From the IMG/VR virus record IMGVR_UViG_3300010883_000028, positions 1 to 61,075 of that record: a DNA stretch of 61,075 nucleotides; one strand, written 5' to 3'. How positions within the stretch are numbered: position 1 is the first letter of the stretch; each line of letters begins with the position of its first letter. The translations under genes were made by a program, and so were the position numbers. Below the pieces are notes generated by a model. It was not told where the DNA came from. It searched no databases and saw only the letters and a program-made list of their open reading frames with translations. Origin of the DNA: a virus. Positions 17,679 to 26,096 of this stretch are shown here, in pieces.

Positions 17679-18769
17679 TAGTATCCCTCTGCAATTCTGT
17701 GTTTATGTAGTGGTTCAATCTCTCTAAAATTCATAGTAATCTGAACTTCAGTTGGCATACCATTTCTCAAGGTAGAGAACACTCCACTAGATGTATAATT
17801 TGTCGTAAAACTTGTTAGATAACAAGTTGATATCTTTTGTAGAAATTTATTCTGTTCATCTTTAAACATAAGAGATATATCAAACAAAGAAGGATAATCA
17901 TAAAACAATCCACTTTCAATCAACTCTGGATGCATATGAAATCTAAATGTCTTAATGATATTATCTATAGCATATGCTTCTGCTTCAGAACGTGCGGCCA
18001 TATCATAAACAAAACTAAACTCTCTAAAACCAATACTTTCAAATCTCTGTTCAATATGTGGGTTTGAAACTCTTCTTGTAGTAACTTCCATTATATTGTT
18101 TATATTAACACCAAATGCTTCAGGTATTTGAGCAACAACTTCAATACCAAGTCTTGCATATTGACCTGCCATATTTTCTAAACCATCTGAACCCATGTTA
18201 CCTGATGCCGCCCTACCAATAGCACCAACGATAGCACCTAGTTTTGCTTCACTATAATTAGCAGTAGAAGTTGAGGTCATTGTTTGAGGAACTGCGAGAG
18301 CGATAGATGAATTTAATTTTTTTAGGTTTCTAGCACCGGCAAACATTCCTTCCGTAAATTTACCCACGGAATCTATAGCAGTATTAGCAATATCTGATGT
18401 CGCACCAGGTGCCATACCACCCATTAGTTTCTTAGTACCGGCCATTACTTGTCCACCAATATTTTCTCCTGCTTTAGAAATAGCAGGACTTACTAGTGAG
18501 GTATGACCTTTCCATGCTTTAGGTTCACCCTTAGTACCAGACATCTTAAAACTTGTGGATTCATCAAAGAATATATCAAATATAACATGATTATCTAACT
18601 CAGCAGGAGCATCTATTCCCATATCAATAGGATATGTTAAATTTTCGGTACCGTATTTTCTACCTTTTTTCTGAGGTGATTTTTTCGATAACGAACCTGA
18701 AGATGTGCTATCTCTCGCATCTCTGTTTAATGTTGTAGGTCTACCTACTAATCTTGATTGTCCTGCCAT
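17678..18769 (-). CDS. 48: Baseplate tail-tube cap gp48-like protein
   Basis: 363 aa from the chosen start (MAGQSRLVGRPTT at 18769; AGGGA upstream). The alternative upstream ATG at 18856 would overlap the divergent gp4 gene. T4 gp48 is 364 aa. Residues ~200-340 (NIMEVTTRRVSNPHIEQRFE, FREFSFVYDMAARSEAEAYA, IIKTFRFHMHPEL) resemble the tube-like domain that caps the hub and starts tube polymerisation. An Ala/Gly-rich helical segment lies at ~105-200. A late promoter lies 36 nt upstream. Confidence 0.75.
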   Translation of the reverse strand: MAGQSRLVGRPTTLNRDARDSTSSGSLSKKSPQKKGRKYGTENLTYPIDMGIDAPAELDNHVIFDIFFDESTSFKMSGTKGEPKAWKGHTSLVSPAISKAGENIGGQVMAGTKKLMGGMAPGATSDIANTAIDSVGKFTEGMFAGARNLKKLNSSIALAVPQTMTSTSTANYSEAKLGAIVGAIGRAASGNMGSDGLENMAGQYARLGIEVVAQIPEAFGVNINNIMEVTTRRVSNPHIEQRFESIGFREFSFVYDMAARSEAEAYAIDNIIKTFRFHMHPELIESGLFYDYPSLFDISLMFKDEQNKFLQKISTCYLTSFTTNYTSSGVFSTLRNGMPTEVQITMNFREIEPLHKHRIAEGY

Positions 18770-18781
18770 TGAATCCCTGCC

Positions 18782-18789
18782 TATAAATA
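18782..18789 (+). promoter_or_regulatory. T4-type late promoter box TATAAATA for gp4
   Basis: TATAAATA on the plus strand gives a start near 18795 and a ~30-nt leader to the gp4 ATG at 18825. It lies inside the leader of the opposing gp48 transcript. Confidence 0.6.
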
Positions 18790-18804
18790 GTAGTCTATTA
18801 GTAT

Positions 18805-18812
18805 TATTTATA
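18805..18812 (-). promoter_or_regulatory. T4-type late promoter box TATAAATA for gp48
   Basis: TATAAATA on the minus strand gives a start near 18799 and a ~30-nt leader to the gp48 ATG at 18769. It lies inside the leader of the opposing gp4 transcript. Confidence 0.6.
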
Positions 18813-18824
18813 AGAGATTTTGAT

Positions 18825-19259
18825 ATGGCATACAAAGGAAGATATTCACCTACCAATAAAGAGAAGTATCACGGCAATCCCACAAATGTTATCTATCGTT
18901 CATTGTGGGAACGTAAATTTATGAAATGGTGTGATTTGAATGATAGTGTATTAAAATGGGGTAGTGAAGAAACTATTATACCTTATGTGTCTCCTATAGA
19001 TAAAAAGATACACAGATACTTTGTAGACTTCTATGTACAACTACAAGATAAGAATGGAATGATAAAATCATATCTAGTAGAAGTAAAACCTAAGAAATAT
19101 ACGAAACCACCAAGTCAAACTCCTAAGAAACGAACTAGAGCATGGTTCTCTGAAGTTAAAAATTGGGGGGTTAATGAAGCAAAGTGGAAAGCGGCAACTG
19201 AATATGCTAAAGATAAGAAGTGGGAGTTTATTATTCTTACAGAAGACCATTTAAACTAG
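18825..19259 (+). CDS. 4: Head completion protein gp4
   Basis: A 144-aa T4 gp4 homologue (T4: 150 aa). Matching blocks are MAYKGRYSPTNKEKYHGNP, VIYRSLWERKFMKWCD, IPYVSPIDKKIHRYFVDFYV, YLVEVKPKKYTKPP and VNEAKWKAATEYAKDKKWEF. The E-x-K-type pattern (VDFYV...LVEVKPK) resembles a PD-(D/E)XK nuclease fold, as in other gp4/gp50 proteins. It acts in completing filled heads. The ORF could extend upstream, but the MAYKG start matches T4 and follows the late promoter. Confidence 0.9.
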   Translation: MAYKGRYSPTNKEKYHGNPTNVIYRSLWERKFMKWCDLNDSVLKWGSEETIIPYVSPIDKKIHRYFVDFYVQLQDKNGMIKSYLVEVKPKKYTKPPSQTPKKRTRAWFSEVKNWGVNEAKWKAATEYAKDKKWEFIILTEDHLN

Positions 19260-19272
19260 CATAAATACTTAT

Positions 19273-19860
19273 ATGACAGATATCAAAGTATTAGAAGAAA
19301 TAAGAACTGCATCCGGAGACCAGCGTAAATCAGCGATTTGGTATCAAAACCAGGTGCGGCAACTTGTTGGTACTGCATATACAGGTAAAAAGTTTATGGG
19401 CGACTATGCTGAAAACTTAACTAATAGATTGTTGCCAGGAAGAATGTATTTAATAAATTATATGAATCCTGTTACAAAAGCAAAGTTACCTTACTATGAC
19501 CAGTTTCCACTAATACTTCCATTTAACATTGAAGGTAATCTTATAAGTGCTTTGAATTTTCATTATTTACATCCAGTACAAAGACTTATATTGTTAGAAA
19601 AATTGAGTAGATTTAAAATAGGTGATACTGACATACAAACAAGAATTCGTGCTGATTGGGGAATACTAAGTAACTTCGCAAGATTTAGAGAAGTTAAACC
19701 TGCCGTAAAAAGATATAGATTAGATGTAATTAAAGGTAGAAAACTTTTTATACCTCCTGATGATTGGACTGTTGCGGCGATACTACCAACAGAACAATTT
19801 AGAGGTGCATCTAAACAATCAGTGTACTTAGAGAGTAATAGAAAAATGAGGCAAAAATAA
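19273..19860 (+). CDS. Conserved T4-like structural/assembly protein, unknown (195 aa)
   Basis: 195 aa, with GDQRKSAIWYQNQVRQLVG, LPGRMYLINYMNPVTKAKLP, YYDQFPLILPF and LNFHYLHPVQRLILLEKLS. This compact PYYDxFPL ... NxHYL pattern recurs in phage virion-assembly proteins. Its place next to gp4 is where T4 keeps gp2 (DNA end protector) and gp3 (tail completion), so either role is conceivable, but I cannot assign one. Its TAA overlaps the ATG of the next gene (TAATG). Confidence 0.65.
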   Translation: MTDIKVLEEIRTASGDQRKSAIWYQNQVRQLVGTAYTGKKFMGDYAENLTNRLLPGRMYLINYMNPVTKAKLPYYDQFPLILPFNIEGNLISALNFHYLHPVQRLILLEKLSRFKIGDTDIQTRIRADWGILSNFARFREVKPAVKRYRLDVIKGRKLFIPPDDWTVAAILPTEQFRGASKQSVYLESNRKMRQK

Positions 19861-20621
19861 TGAGCATTAATCAATTTTTGGCGGCAGTAAAAACTAGTGG
19901 GTTTGCAAAGTCTAGTAGATACATGGTTGTTATGGGTATACCTAGAGATAAGTCTGCAAACGCAAATGGCAGTTCTAGTATGTTCGGGCAAGGTAATCTT
20001 ATGAGTGATTACACACAGATGAATAGAGATGCAAACGGAAAGTTTATAACAAGTTTATATTGTGAAGCAACGTCAATGCCAGCATTGAATATCGATACTA
20101 AGATAAACAAGACATATGGTCCTGGTAGAGAGATGCCTTATGGTCGTAGTTACACACCTGTTAATTTTAGTTTCTATATCGATAGAGACTATATGCTCAA
20201 AAAATACTTTGATGCATGGCAGAATATGATATTTGATAAAGAGAGTGGTCATATGAATTTTTATAATGAATACACTTGTGAAATTCATATACTTGCACTT
20301 GATGCTGGAGACAATGATGGAACGGATGGCAAACCTTTGAAATGTAAGTATCAATGTACACTACAAGAATGCTATCCAAAGACTGTTGCTGAAATAGGAT
20401 TCGCCGCAGGTAATGGAGAGATACCAAGATTACAAGTTTCTATGAACTACAGAAAGTGGATAGATACAACACAAGCAGAAGGATTAGGTTCAACTGGCGC
20501 ACATACAATATTTGCAAATGTTAAATCATATGATCCAACTACAGGAATATTTTCACCAGATGGTTCTTCAACTGACACTGGTTCAGGTTGGGCAACAAAT
20601 GGTGAATTTTTAGTAACATAA
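19860..20621 (+). CDS. Tail tube-family protein (gp54/gp19-like)
   Basis: A 253-aa protein with the gp19/gp54 tube-fold pattern: MSINQFLAAVKTSGFAKSSR, FITSLYCEATSMPALNIDTK, GPGREMPYGRSYTPVNFSFY, DYMLKKYFDAWQNMIFD and a C-terminal VSMNYRKW. Between hub and head-completion genes, gp54 (tube initiator on the baseplate) is more likely than the major tube gp19, whose gene usually sits with the sheath gene gp18, not seen here. Start ATG overlaps the preceding stop. Confidence 0.7.
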   Translation: MSINQFLAAVKTSGFAKSSRYMVVMGIPRDKSANANGSSSMFGQGNLMSDYTQMNRDANGKFITSLYCEATSMPALNIDTKINKTYGPGREMPYGRSYTPVNFSFYIDRDYMLKKYFDAWQNMIFDKESGHMNFYNEYTCEIHILALDAGDNDGTDGKPLKCKYQCTLQECYPKTVAEIGFAAGNGEIPRLQVSMNYRKWIDTTQAEGLGSTGAHTIFANVKSYDPTTGIFSPDGSSTDTGSGWATNGEFLVT

Positions 20622-20649
20622 CTAACAGAGATTATGAGGAGAATAATTT

Positions 20650-21354
20650 ATGGCACTACCTAGAATTGACGCACCTGAATATGAGATTGAATTATATAAT
20701 GGTGATATAATTAAATACAGACCCTTTTTGGTCAAAGAACAAAAGATACTTCTTTTAGCAATGGAAGAAGGTGAACAACAAAGTATGTTGAATGCAATTA
20801 AAAAAATTATTGATAATTGCACATTCGGTAACTTAGATGTAGATAACTTACCATTATTTGAAATCGAAAATATCTTCTTACGTTTAAGAGAAAAATCAGT
20901 GGGCGAGAGCATTGATTTTAAAGTTAAGTGTACAGAAGACGATTGTGAAGGTTTAACTAATCTACAATTAAATCTATCAGATGTAACATATGATAGGTCA
21001 AAAATTCAAGATGGTGCTATTGTTATTAATGATACCATCACTATCAATATGAAGTTTCCAACAGTTAAAACTATAACTTCAGTTAAGAACGTAGAGAAAG
21101 TAACTGATAACTTTGAGTTTTTAACTAACTGTATTGATACTATTGAAGCAAATGATAATATTATCGATACTAAGACAACTCCTAAAGAAGAGTTAAAAGA
21201 CTTTATCGATAGTATGACTACTGAGCAGTTTGGTAAGATTAGAGCATTCTTAGAAGGAATGCCCAAGATTAGTACCACCCTAGAGTATTCATGTACAATG
21301 TGCGGTAAGGATCAAACTAGAGAAATAAGTGGGTTGCAGAATTTTTTAGTATAA
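20650..21354 (+). CDS. 26: Baseplate hub protein gp26-like
   Basis: A 234-aa T4_baseplate (gp26) family protein (T4: 208 aa), required for hub assembly. It starts MALPRIDAPEYEIELYNGD, then YRPFLVKEQKILLLAMEEGE. Two Cys pairs (CTEDDC ~98-103; CTMC ~217-220) could bind a metal ion. AGGAG precedes the ATG. The last codons before the stop contain a perfect -1 slippery heptamer, and an open -1 frame continues for 61 codons. A longer form (~294 aa) is therefore likely made as well. Confidence 0.8.
   Translation: MALPRIDAPEYEIELYNGDIIKYRPFLVKEQKILLLAMEEGEQQSMLNAIKKIIDNCTFGNLDVDNLPLFEIENIFLRLREKSVGESIDFKVKCTEDDCEGLTNLQLNLSDVTYDRSKIQDGAIVINDTITINMKFPTVKTITSVKNVEKVTDNFEFLTNCIDTIEANDNIIDTKTTPKEELKDFIDSMTTEQFGKIRAFLEGMPKISTTLEYSCTMCGKDQTREISGLQNFLV
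21342..21348 (+). promoter_or_regulatory. -1 ribosomal frameshift slippery site T TTT TTA at end of gp26
   Basis: In the gp26 frame the codons are AAT TTT TTA GTA TAA, so 21342-21348 is a canonical X XXY YYZ heptamer (T TTT TTA) two codons before the stop. After a -1 slip, reading continues AGT ATA ACC ... to the TAA at 21531-21533. No convincing downstream pseudoknot was found by eye. Confidence 0.6.
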
Positions 21355-21533
21355 CCCTCTCGCATGATGAGTTAGTTAATTATATGCAAACGAATTTTGC
21401 ATTGATGCAACATCATAAATACTCATTAACAGAACTTGAAAACATGATACCATGGGAGAGGGAGATTTACTTTACTCTGTTGACCCAATACATAAAAGAA
21501 GAAAACGAAAAACAGAGACAACGGAGTGGGTAA
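21348..21533 (+). CDS. gp26 -1 frame extension (61 codons), possible gp51-like segment
   Basis: The -1 frame reads SITLSHDELVNYMQTNFA, LMQHHKYSLTELENMIPWE and REIYFTLLTQYIKEENEK, which is clearly protein-like with helical character. The frame is blocked by a TAG at 21318-21320, and the first in-frame ATG (21384) has no good ribosome-binding site and would omit the first 12 protein-like codons. Expression by frameshift from gp26 is therefore preferred. T4 places the hub assembly gene 51 directly after 26; homology to gp51 is not established. Confidence 0.6.
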   Translation, partial: SITLSHDELVNYMQTNFALMQHHKYSLTELENMIPWEREIYFTLLTQYIKEENEKQRQRSG

Positions 21534-21866
21534 ATGACTGAAGAAATTAAAAAAGCAGGATATCATCCAGCAGATACAAATGGTGATGGTAAAGTAACAC
21601 CAGGCGAACAAGAGATGTATCTTGAATTTAAACGAAAAGAACTAGAGGATGCGGATGCGAGAAGAGATGCTATGAGATTTATGACATGGTTTGCTTTGAT
21701 GGGAATGTTATTTTACCCATCAGGTATTTTGATTACATCATTACTAGGACAAGAAGTAGCGGCAAGATTAATTGCAGATATCGCACCTACTTACTTTGTC
21801 GCAATTTCAGCATTAGTTGCCGCTTATTTTGGAGCAAACGCCTACGCTGATAAAAAAAGTAAATAG
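21534..21866 (+). CDS. EF-hand-like membrane protein (110 aa)
   Basis: 110 aa. A single calcium-loop-like motif DTNGDGKVTPGE lies at residues ~14-25, followed by a charged helix (EFKRKELEDADARRDAMRFM) and two hydrophobic segments (~48-68 and ~80-101). Its ATG overlaps the end of the gp26 extension (GGG TAAATG), within the hub operon. The combination of D-x-D-x-D-G loop and two membrane helices suggests a calcium-sensing or membrane-contact role, but that is inference. Confidence 0.65.
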   Translation: MTEEIKKAGYHPADTNGDGKVTPGEQEMYLEFKRKELEDADARRDAMRFMTWFALMGMLFYPSGILITSLLGQEVAARLIADIAPTYFVAISALVAAYFGANAYADKKSK

Positions 21867-21876
21867 GAAATAAACT

Positions 21877-23787
21877 ATGGCAGATATAAATTCAATAGCA
21901 GACGTAATTGAAAGACTACAAGTAGAGAATGGTATTAAGTTAGATACACAGTCTACTCATCTTGCTACTATGGAAACATATCTGGCAGATATATTAGGTA
22001 CACTAGCACCACAAACTGATTTACTAGAACAGATTGCTAAAGCACTTGCACCTGACGCATTTGGTTCAGCACAAGGAACAGAAAACGATAGAGAAACAGG
22101 TGGTACCCCTATTGTAGCAGGTCCTCCTGGCGATAGTCAAGTGCAACCTGTTGATACTAAAAAAGGTACGAGTAAACTCGCAATGCTTGGAGTTGCCGCC
22201 GCAGGTGCGGCCGCAGGTATTGTCGCTGGTTTTGCAGGTTTCTTAGATTTCGATGCACAAAAAGTAAAAGACAAAGTATTAATACTTACAAGCATAGCAG
22301 ATGAAGTTGATGGAGCGGCGACTGCAGAGACAGTTACTACTCTTGGATTACTTGGAGTAGCACTTGCCGCTTTTGGAATAGGTTCGGTTGCTAATGGTAT
22401 TGCTCAATCATTTATGAAAGATAAATGGGCAGATTCAATTGTCGACCAAGTTACAACTCTTGTAAAAATTGGGGACCTATCGTTTGGAAAAGCACTCAAA
22501 GGTGCCGCAAATTTAGGAACTATTGGTGTAGGTCTTGCCGCATTTGGATTACTTTCTGGAGTTGGTGCATTAGGTCAAGGTCTTGCAAACTCTGTCCAAA
22601 AAGATGGATGGGCACAAGGTATTCTTGATAGTGTAACTACGCTTGTAAAAATTGGGGATTTATCTTTTTTTAAAGCAGTTGAAGCAGGTGCATCACTCAC
22701 AACACTTGGGGCCGCACTTCTTGCTTTTGGTGTTGGCGCTGGAGTTGCTAAATTCGCATCTGGAACAAAATGGACAGAAGACATCGTAGCGAATGTTAAG
22801 ACACTCGTAAAGATAGGTGATATAGGATTCGATAAAGTAAAAGACTTTGCAAAAAACATGGGACTTATAGCAACTGGTCTTGTAGCATTTTCAGTTGGTA
22901 GTGGCGCCGCAGGTGTTTCTGGAGCAATTACTAAATTTACTGGTCAAGAAGATTGGGCAGGAAAAATTAAAGAAAATGTAAAAACTCTTATGAGTATTAC
23001 ATCTTTACCTGGTGCCGATGAAGCATCTGTTTTACAATTTCAAAATGTGATGAAAGGATTAGCAACAGGACTCGTATCCTTCTCAAAAGGTAAATTTATT
23101 TCAGGTCTTCTAGATACTGGAAGTAAAGTTCTATCATTCTTAACTGGATCAGAAAGTCCTGTTACAGAGATGTTAAGGATAGCAACGAAAGCAGATGAAC
23201 TAGACAAAGGTGCGACTGCGTTAGAAAGAATTACTAGTGCAATCGAAAAACTAGGTAAACTTAAATTTGATGGTAGTGATTTAAATATCAATGATATGGC
23301 AGAAGATTTACTTGCTTCAGTTCCTATTATTGAAAAAGCAATCATGGGTGGTAAAGTTAAAAAAGGTATGTTCTCATGGTTTAAAGACGATGTAGAATTA
23401 AAAGGATTAGCATCTGGTGATATTGATTATGATAGTGCTACTGCAAATATTACTGCATTACGAAAATCATTAGGTATGCCTTCACCTGAAGAAACTGTTG
23501 CCGCCGCACCAGCGAGTGGTAATTCTATGTTTAGTAATGATGCTCAAGTAACTAATACTGCAGATGGAATAAGAGGTTCTATTATGGTTGAGAAAAAGAA
23601 TCCTGGATTTCAACAAGCACAAAATCTTAGTTTGGCATCCTCACAAGGTGCTGGAGGACCAGGTGTTGTTGCACCTACTGCAATTGTTAATACTACTAAT
23701 AATCAAAATGCAACTAATACTTCTATAGCAACTAGAAACGAACATCATAAAAGAGATTTAACTAGTCTTACGAATGTTGATTTCTAA
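21877..23787 (+). CDS. Repeat-containing tail protein, tape-measure candidate (636 aa)
   Basis: 636 aa. After a helical N-terminus (IERLQVENGIKLDTQSTHLA) and an Ala/Gly hydrophobic stretch (AMLGVAAAGAAAGIVAGFAG, ~105-125), residues ~130-390 contain four to five ~60-aa repeats built on W(A/T)xxIxxxVxTLVKIGDLSF and a following LGxxLxAFGxGSG. Length and hydrophobic-helical repeats fit a tail length/hub protein such as T4 gp29 (590 aa), and it ends the hub operon. The C-terminus is Asn/Thr-rich. No sequence motif proves the tape-measure role. Confidence 0.5.
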   Translation: MADINSIADVIERLQVENGIKLDTQSTHLATMETYLADILGTLAPQTDLLEQIAKALAPDAFGSAQGTENDRETGGTPIVAGPPGDSQVQPVDTKKGTSKLAMLGVAAAGAAAGIVAGFAGFLDFDAQKVKDKVLILTSIADEVDGAATAETVTTLGLLGVALAAFGIGSVANGIAQSFMKDKWADSIVDQVTTLVKIGDLSFGKALKGAANLGTIGVGLAAFGLLSGVGALGQGLANSVQKDGWAQGILDSVTTLVKIGDLSFFKAVEAGASLTTLGAALLAFGVGAGVAKFASGTKWTEDIVANVKTLVKIGDIGFDKVKDFAKNMGLIATGLVAFSVGSGAAGVSGAITKFTGQEDWAGKIKENVKTLMSITSLPGADEASVLQFQNVMKGLATGLVSFSKGKFISGLLDTGSKVLSFLTGSESPVTEMLRIATKADELDKGATALERITSAIEKLGKLKFDGSDLNINDMAEDLLASVPIIEKAIMGGKVKKGMFSWFKDDVELKGLASGDIDYDSATANITALRKSLGMPSPEETVAAAPASGNSMFSNDAQVTNTADGIRGSIMVEKKNPGFQQAQNLSLASSQGAGGPGVVAPTAIVNTTNNQNATNTSIATRNEHHKRDLTSLTNVDF

Positions 23788-24234
23788 TCACTCCATAACG
23801 TAGTAGAGATATCCGAAGTAACAAGCAACTATGATTGTGGTTGCAATTAAAAGTGTATATCCTACTACTTCAAAGAAAGCATAGATTTTCTGTTGTCTTC
23901 TGTTTATAGCACGAATTCTTTCTCGTTCTTTTTCTTTTCTATTCTCACTTGCTTGTGCTTGAAAACTAATCCAATCTTGCCACATACCAGGACGACCTGT
24001 GTAAATCATTAACTCACGCAGTTCATCTTCTTGTGCTTTGATTTGTTCTAGTGCGAGAAATTCTTCCAACTCATCTTTATTGCCAGACTTTCTATTAACT
24101 TTTTTCTGTAAGTTACTTTTGGCATCGAAATAGTTAAAGAGACCTGCACCCATTTCGTGAAGTTCTTTTCCGTTCTGAACAAATTCTTTAACTGTATTAT
24201 ATGCCGCCGAGCATAATGCGAGTTCTGCCAACAT
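23788..24234 (-). CDS. Conserved membrane-anchored protein of marine T4-likes (148 aa)
   Basis: 148 aa. It starts MLAELALCSAAYNTVKEFVQ, then NGKELHEMGAGLFNYFDAKS, a basic middle, EEFLALEQIKAQEDELRELM, IYTGRPGMWQDWISFQAQA, an Arg/Lys/Glu helix and a C-terminal membrane segment (VGYTLLIATTIIVACYFGYL). This architecture recurs in marine T4-like phages with no known function. It converges on the tape-measure candidate with 0-1 nt between stops. A late box lies 72 nt upstream. Confidence 0.7.
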   Translation of the reverse strand: MLAELALCSAAYNTVKEFVQNGKELHEMGAGLFNYFDAKSNLQKKVNRKSGNKDELEEFLALEQIKAQEDELRELMIYTGRPGMWQDWISFQAQASENRKEKERERIRAINRRQQKIYAFFEVVGYTLLIATTIIVACYFGYLYYVME

Positions 24235-24305
24235 GAATAATCCTATTAGGTACTCATTGTATATCCATATTGTAGGGAAGTGCGACCACGGTCAATCGTT
24301 GCAAC

Positions 24306-24313
24306 TATTTATA
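24306..24313 (-). promoter_or_regulatory. T4-type late promoter box TATAAATA
   Basis: Minus-strand TATAAATA; the start near 24300 gives a ~66-nt leader to the 148-aa gene (ATG at 24234). Confidence 0.5.
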
Positions 24314-24324
24314 CCTATAAAAAA

Positions 24325-24354
24325 AAGGGGACACACTCAAGGTCCCCTCTTTCT
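24325..24354 (-). terminator. Rho-independent terminator downstream of gp32
   Basis: A GGGGAC/GTCCCC stem (24327-24332 with 24342-24347) has a 9-nt loop. On the minus strand it is followed by seven or more T, ending the gp32 transcript just before the next late promoter. Confidence 0.75.
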
Positions 24355-24467
24355 AAACTACTGTTACTTTTTCAACTCATCACTTCGCTGGCATCGCCAC
24401 GATAGTCCCAAACTAGTATAAGGGGAGATTAATCAATGGAATAACTTCCTGCTTCTATAGTTGTATG

Positions 24468-25397
24468 TTAGTCATCGCTGGCGAGTTTACTAAAGTATGA
24501 CATTGCTTCGTCATCCTCATCTTTATCGCCTGATGATTGTGTCACCTCTGGTGTAGTAGATTTCTCTTCTGCTACCCATGGTGCTTTCTCCGCAACTGGT
24601 CTTGGCGTTATTGGCGCCTGTACAGGTACGAAACTCTCTGGTGCTTGTGATAAGTTAAGAACCAAATTAAGTTTAGATGATAATTCATCATATGACTTGA
24701 AGTTTGCAGAAGCAAGAAATTCACTCAACTTGTATTGTGATTTCCACAATGCTTCAATCTTTGCATCATCACCTTCAAACAAATTAGATGAACTGTCAAA
24801 TTCTGATTTATCATAATTAGTGAAACCCTCAACCTTTCTAATCTTCAACTTGAAGTTAGTACCTTTCCAAGGGTCGAATGGGTTGACAGGACTCTCATCT
24901 TCAAACTGTGGTTTCATTTGATCCATAATCTTATCAAAGATTTTCTTACCAAACTTGAAGAGTTTAACCTTGCCTTCATTCTCAGGATGCTTTGGATCAG
25001 AAACTACTAAGACGTTAGCAATATACGAAAGTCTTCGCTTTTGCTTTCTTGCTATATCTTTGTTCGCTTCAGTACCAGAGTTCCATAGTACAGAGTTATG
25101 TTCTGCAACCGGGTCTTTCTGATTTAGGGTAGTGAGAGAATTCTCAATATACCATTTACCAGTAGGACCTTGAAACCCATGATTGAAGATACGAACCCAT
25201 GGTAGTTCTTCACCTTCTGCTTCGGGAAGGAATCTAATAACTGCGTAACCATTACCAGACTTATCTAGTTCTGGTCTCCAGAACCTTTCGTCTGCATTAC
25301 TATTATTAGACTTTTGGGGGGTGTTTACTTTATCTACTTCTGTTAGTAGACGGGAAAGATTGTCGTTAGACTTCTTTAATTGTGCGAATGTACTCAT
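24468..25397 (-). CDS. 32: Single-stranded DNA-binding protein gp32
   Basis: A 309-aa T4 gp32 homologue (T4: 301 aa). Conserved core: FWRPELDKSGNGYAVIRFLP, FNHGFQGPTGKWYIE, RRLSYIANVLVVSDPKHPEN, EGKVKLFKFGKKIFDKIM. The N-terminal basic cooperativity motif (LSRLLTEVDK) and the acidic C-terminus for partner binding (GDKDEDDEAMSYF) are present. The T4 zinc-ligand Cys residues are absent: where T4 has a CPVC, this has DPVAEHN. It follows gp59, its loading partner. RBS GAGG lies upstream of the ATG. Confidence 0.9.
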   Translation of the reverse strand: MSTFAQLKKSNDNLSRLLTEVDKVNTPQKSNNSNADERFWRPELDKSGNGYAVIRFLPEAEGEELPWVRIFNHGFQGPTGKWYIENSLTTLNQKDPVAEHNSVLWNSGTEANKDIARKQKRRLSYIANVLVVSDPKHPENEGKVKLFKFGKKIFDKIMDQMKPQFEDESPVNPFDPWKGTNFKLKIRKVEGFTNYDKSEFDSSSNLFEGDDAKIEALWKSQYKLSEFLASANFKSYDELSSKLNLVLNLSQAPESFVPVQAPITPRPVAEKAPWVAEEKSTTPEVTQSSGDKDEDDEAMSYFSKLASDD

Positions 25398-25454
25398 ATT
25401 TATTTTACCTCGTATGTGCGTTATATTGCGTTGTATAAGTTTATCTTATCCACA

Positions 25455-26096
25455 TTAACATGATATAAGACTATTTATATGACTTTCATCATATTTCTGT
25501 ATTCTACTATACACTATTACCTTGTACTTGTCAACATCTAAATCAAGAAAAGGTCGGTATTTGATTAACTTTCGCCGCTCTTCTTTCCAGAAGAAATCAT
25601 CACCGAGCATCTTGTCCCAATATGACAAGTAGTTGTTAATAGCATCTAGTATAAGCATCGTTTCGATTTTAACATCTCCACGACTATACATCTGTAGTAG
25701 CAGAGGATGTTGTTCATCTTTTACTACAAATGATTTGTCGAACTTGTTGATATCTTCTTCTTCAAGTTCTGAACAAATTTCATCTAGGTCATTCTTTAAG
25801 TTCTTTGTTAAACTTTGTAAGCGACCTCTCCATAGATTGTATACTTGTAGTGCTTCTTCATAAATGAAAGCACCACCCCATCGATTGCCATCTACATGAT
25901 TAGCAATCAGAAACTTTGGTAGTTCATCTTCACTAAACTCTTCTGCAAGTCTCTTAAAGTTAAACTGGTCTGACCTTTTATAAAAAGTCTCAGTCTTTGT
26001 TTTGACTGCACCTCTAGTCTTTGTTATATCGTATCTGTCTGTTGTAAAGTGCAACTTGAAAGCAAGGTACACATTGAAAGCATCAAATTCATTCAT
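25455..26096 (-). CDS. 59: Helicase loader gp59
   Basis: 213 aa from the ATG at 26096, which overlaps the preceding stop as ATGA (upstream in-frame ATGs lie inside the oxygenase gene). Similarity to T4 gp59 (217 aa): VYLAFKLHFTTDRYDITKTR, FYKRSDQFNFKRLAEEFSED, LQVYNLWRGRLQSLTKNLKN, ETMLILDAINNYLSYWDKML. gp59 loads the gp41 helicase on gp32-coated forks, and its gene adjoins gp32. Confidence 0.8.
   Translation of the reverse strand: MNEFDAFNVYLAFKLHFTTDRYDITKTRGAVKTKTETFYKRSDQFNFKRLAEEFSEDELPKFLIANHVDGNRWGGAFIYEEALQVYNLWRGRLQSLTKNLKNDLDEICSELEEEDINKFDKSFVVKDEQHPLLLQMYSRGDVKIETMLILDAINNYLSYWDKMLGDDFFWKEERRKLIKYRPFLDLDVDKYKVIVYSRIQKYDESHINSLISC
25472..25479 (-). promoter_or_regulatory. T4-type late-like box TATAAATA upstream of gp32
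   Basis: Minus-strand TATAAATA in the gp59 3' end, about 75 nt upstream of the gp32 ATG. gp32 is needed early, so if this box is used it would add late expression. Confidence 0.35.
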
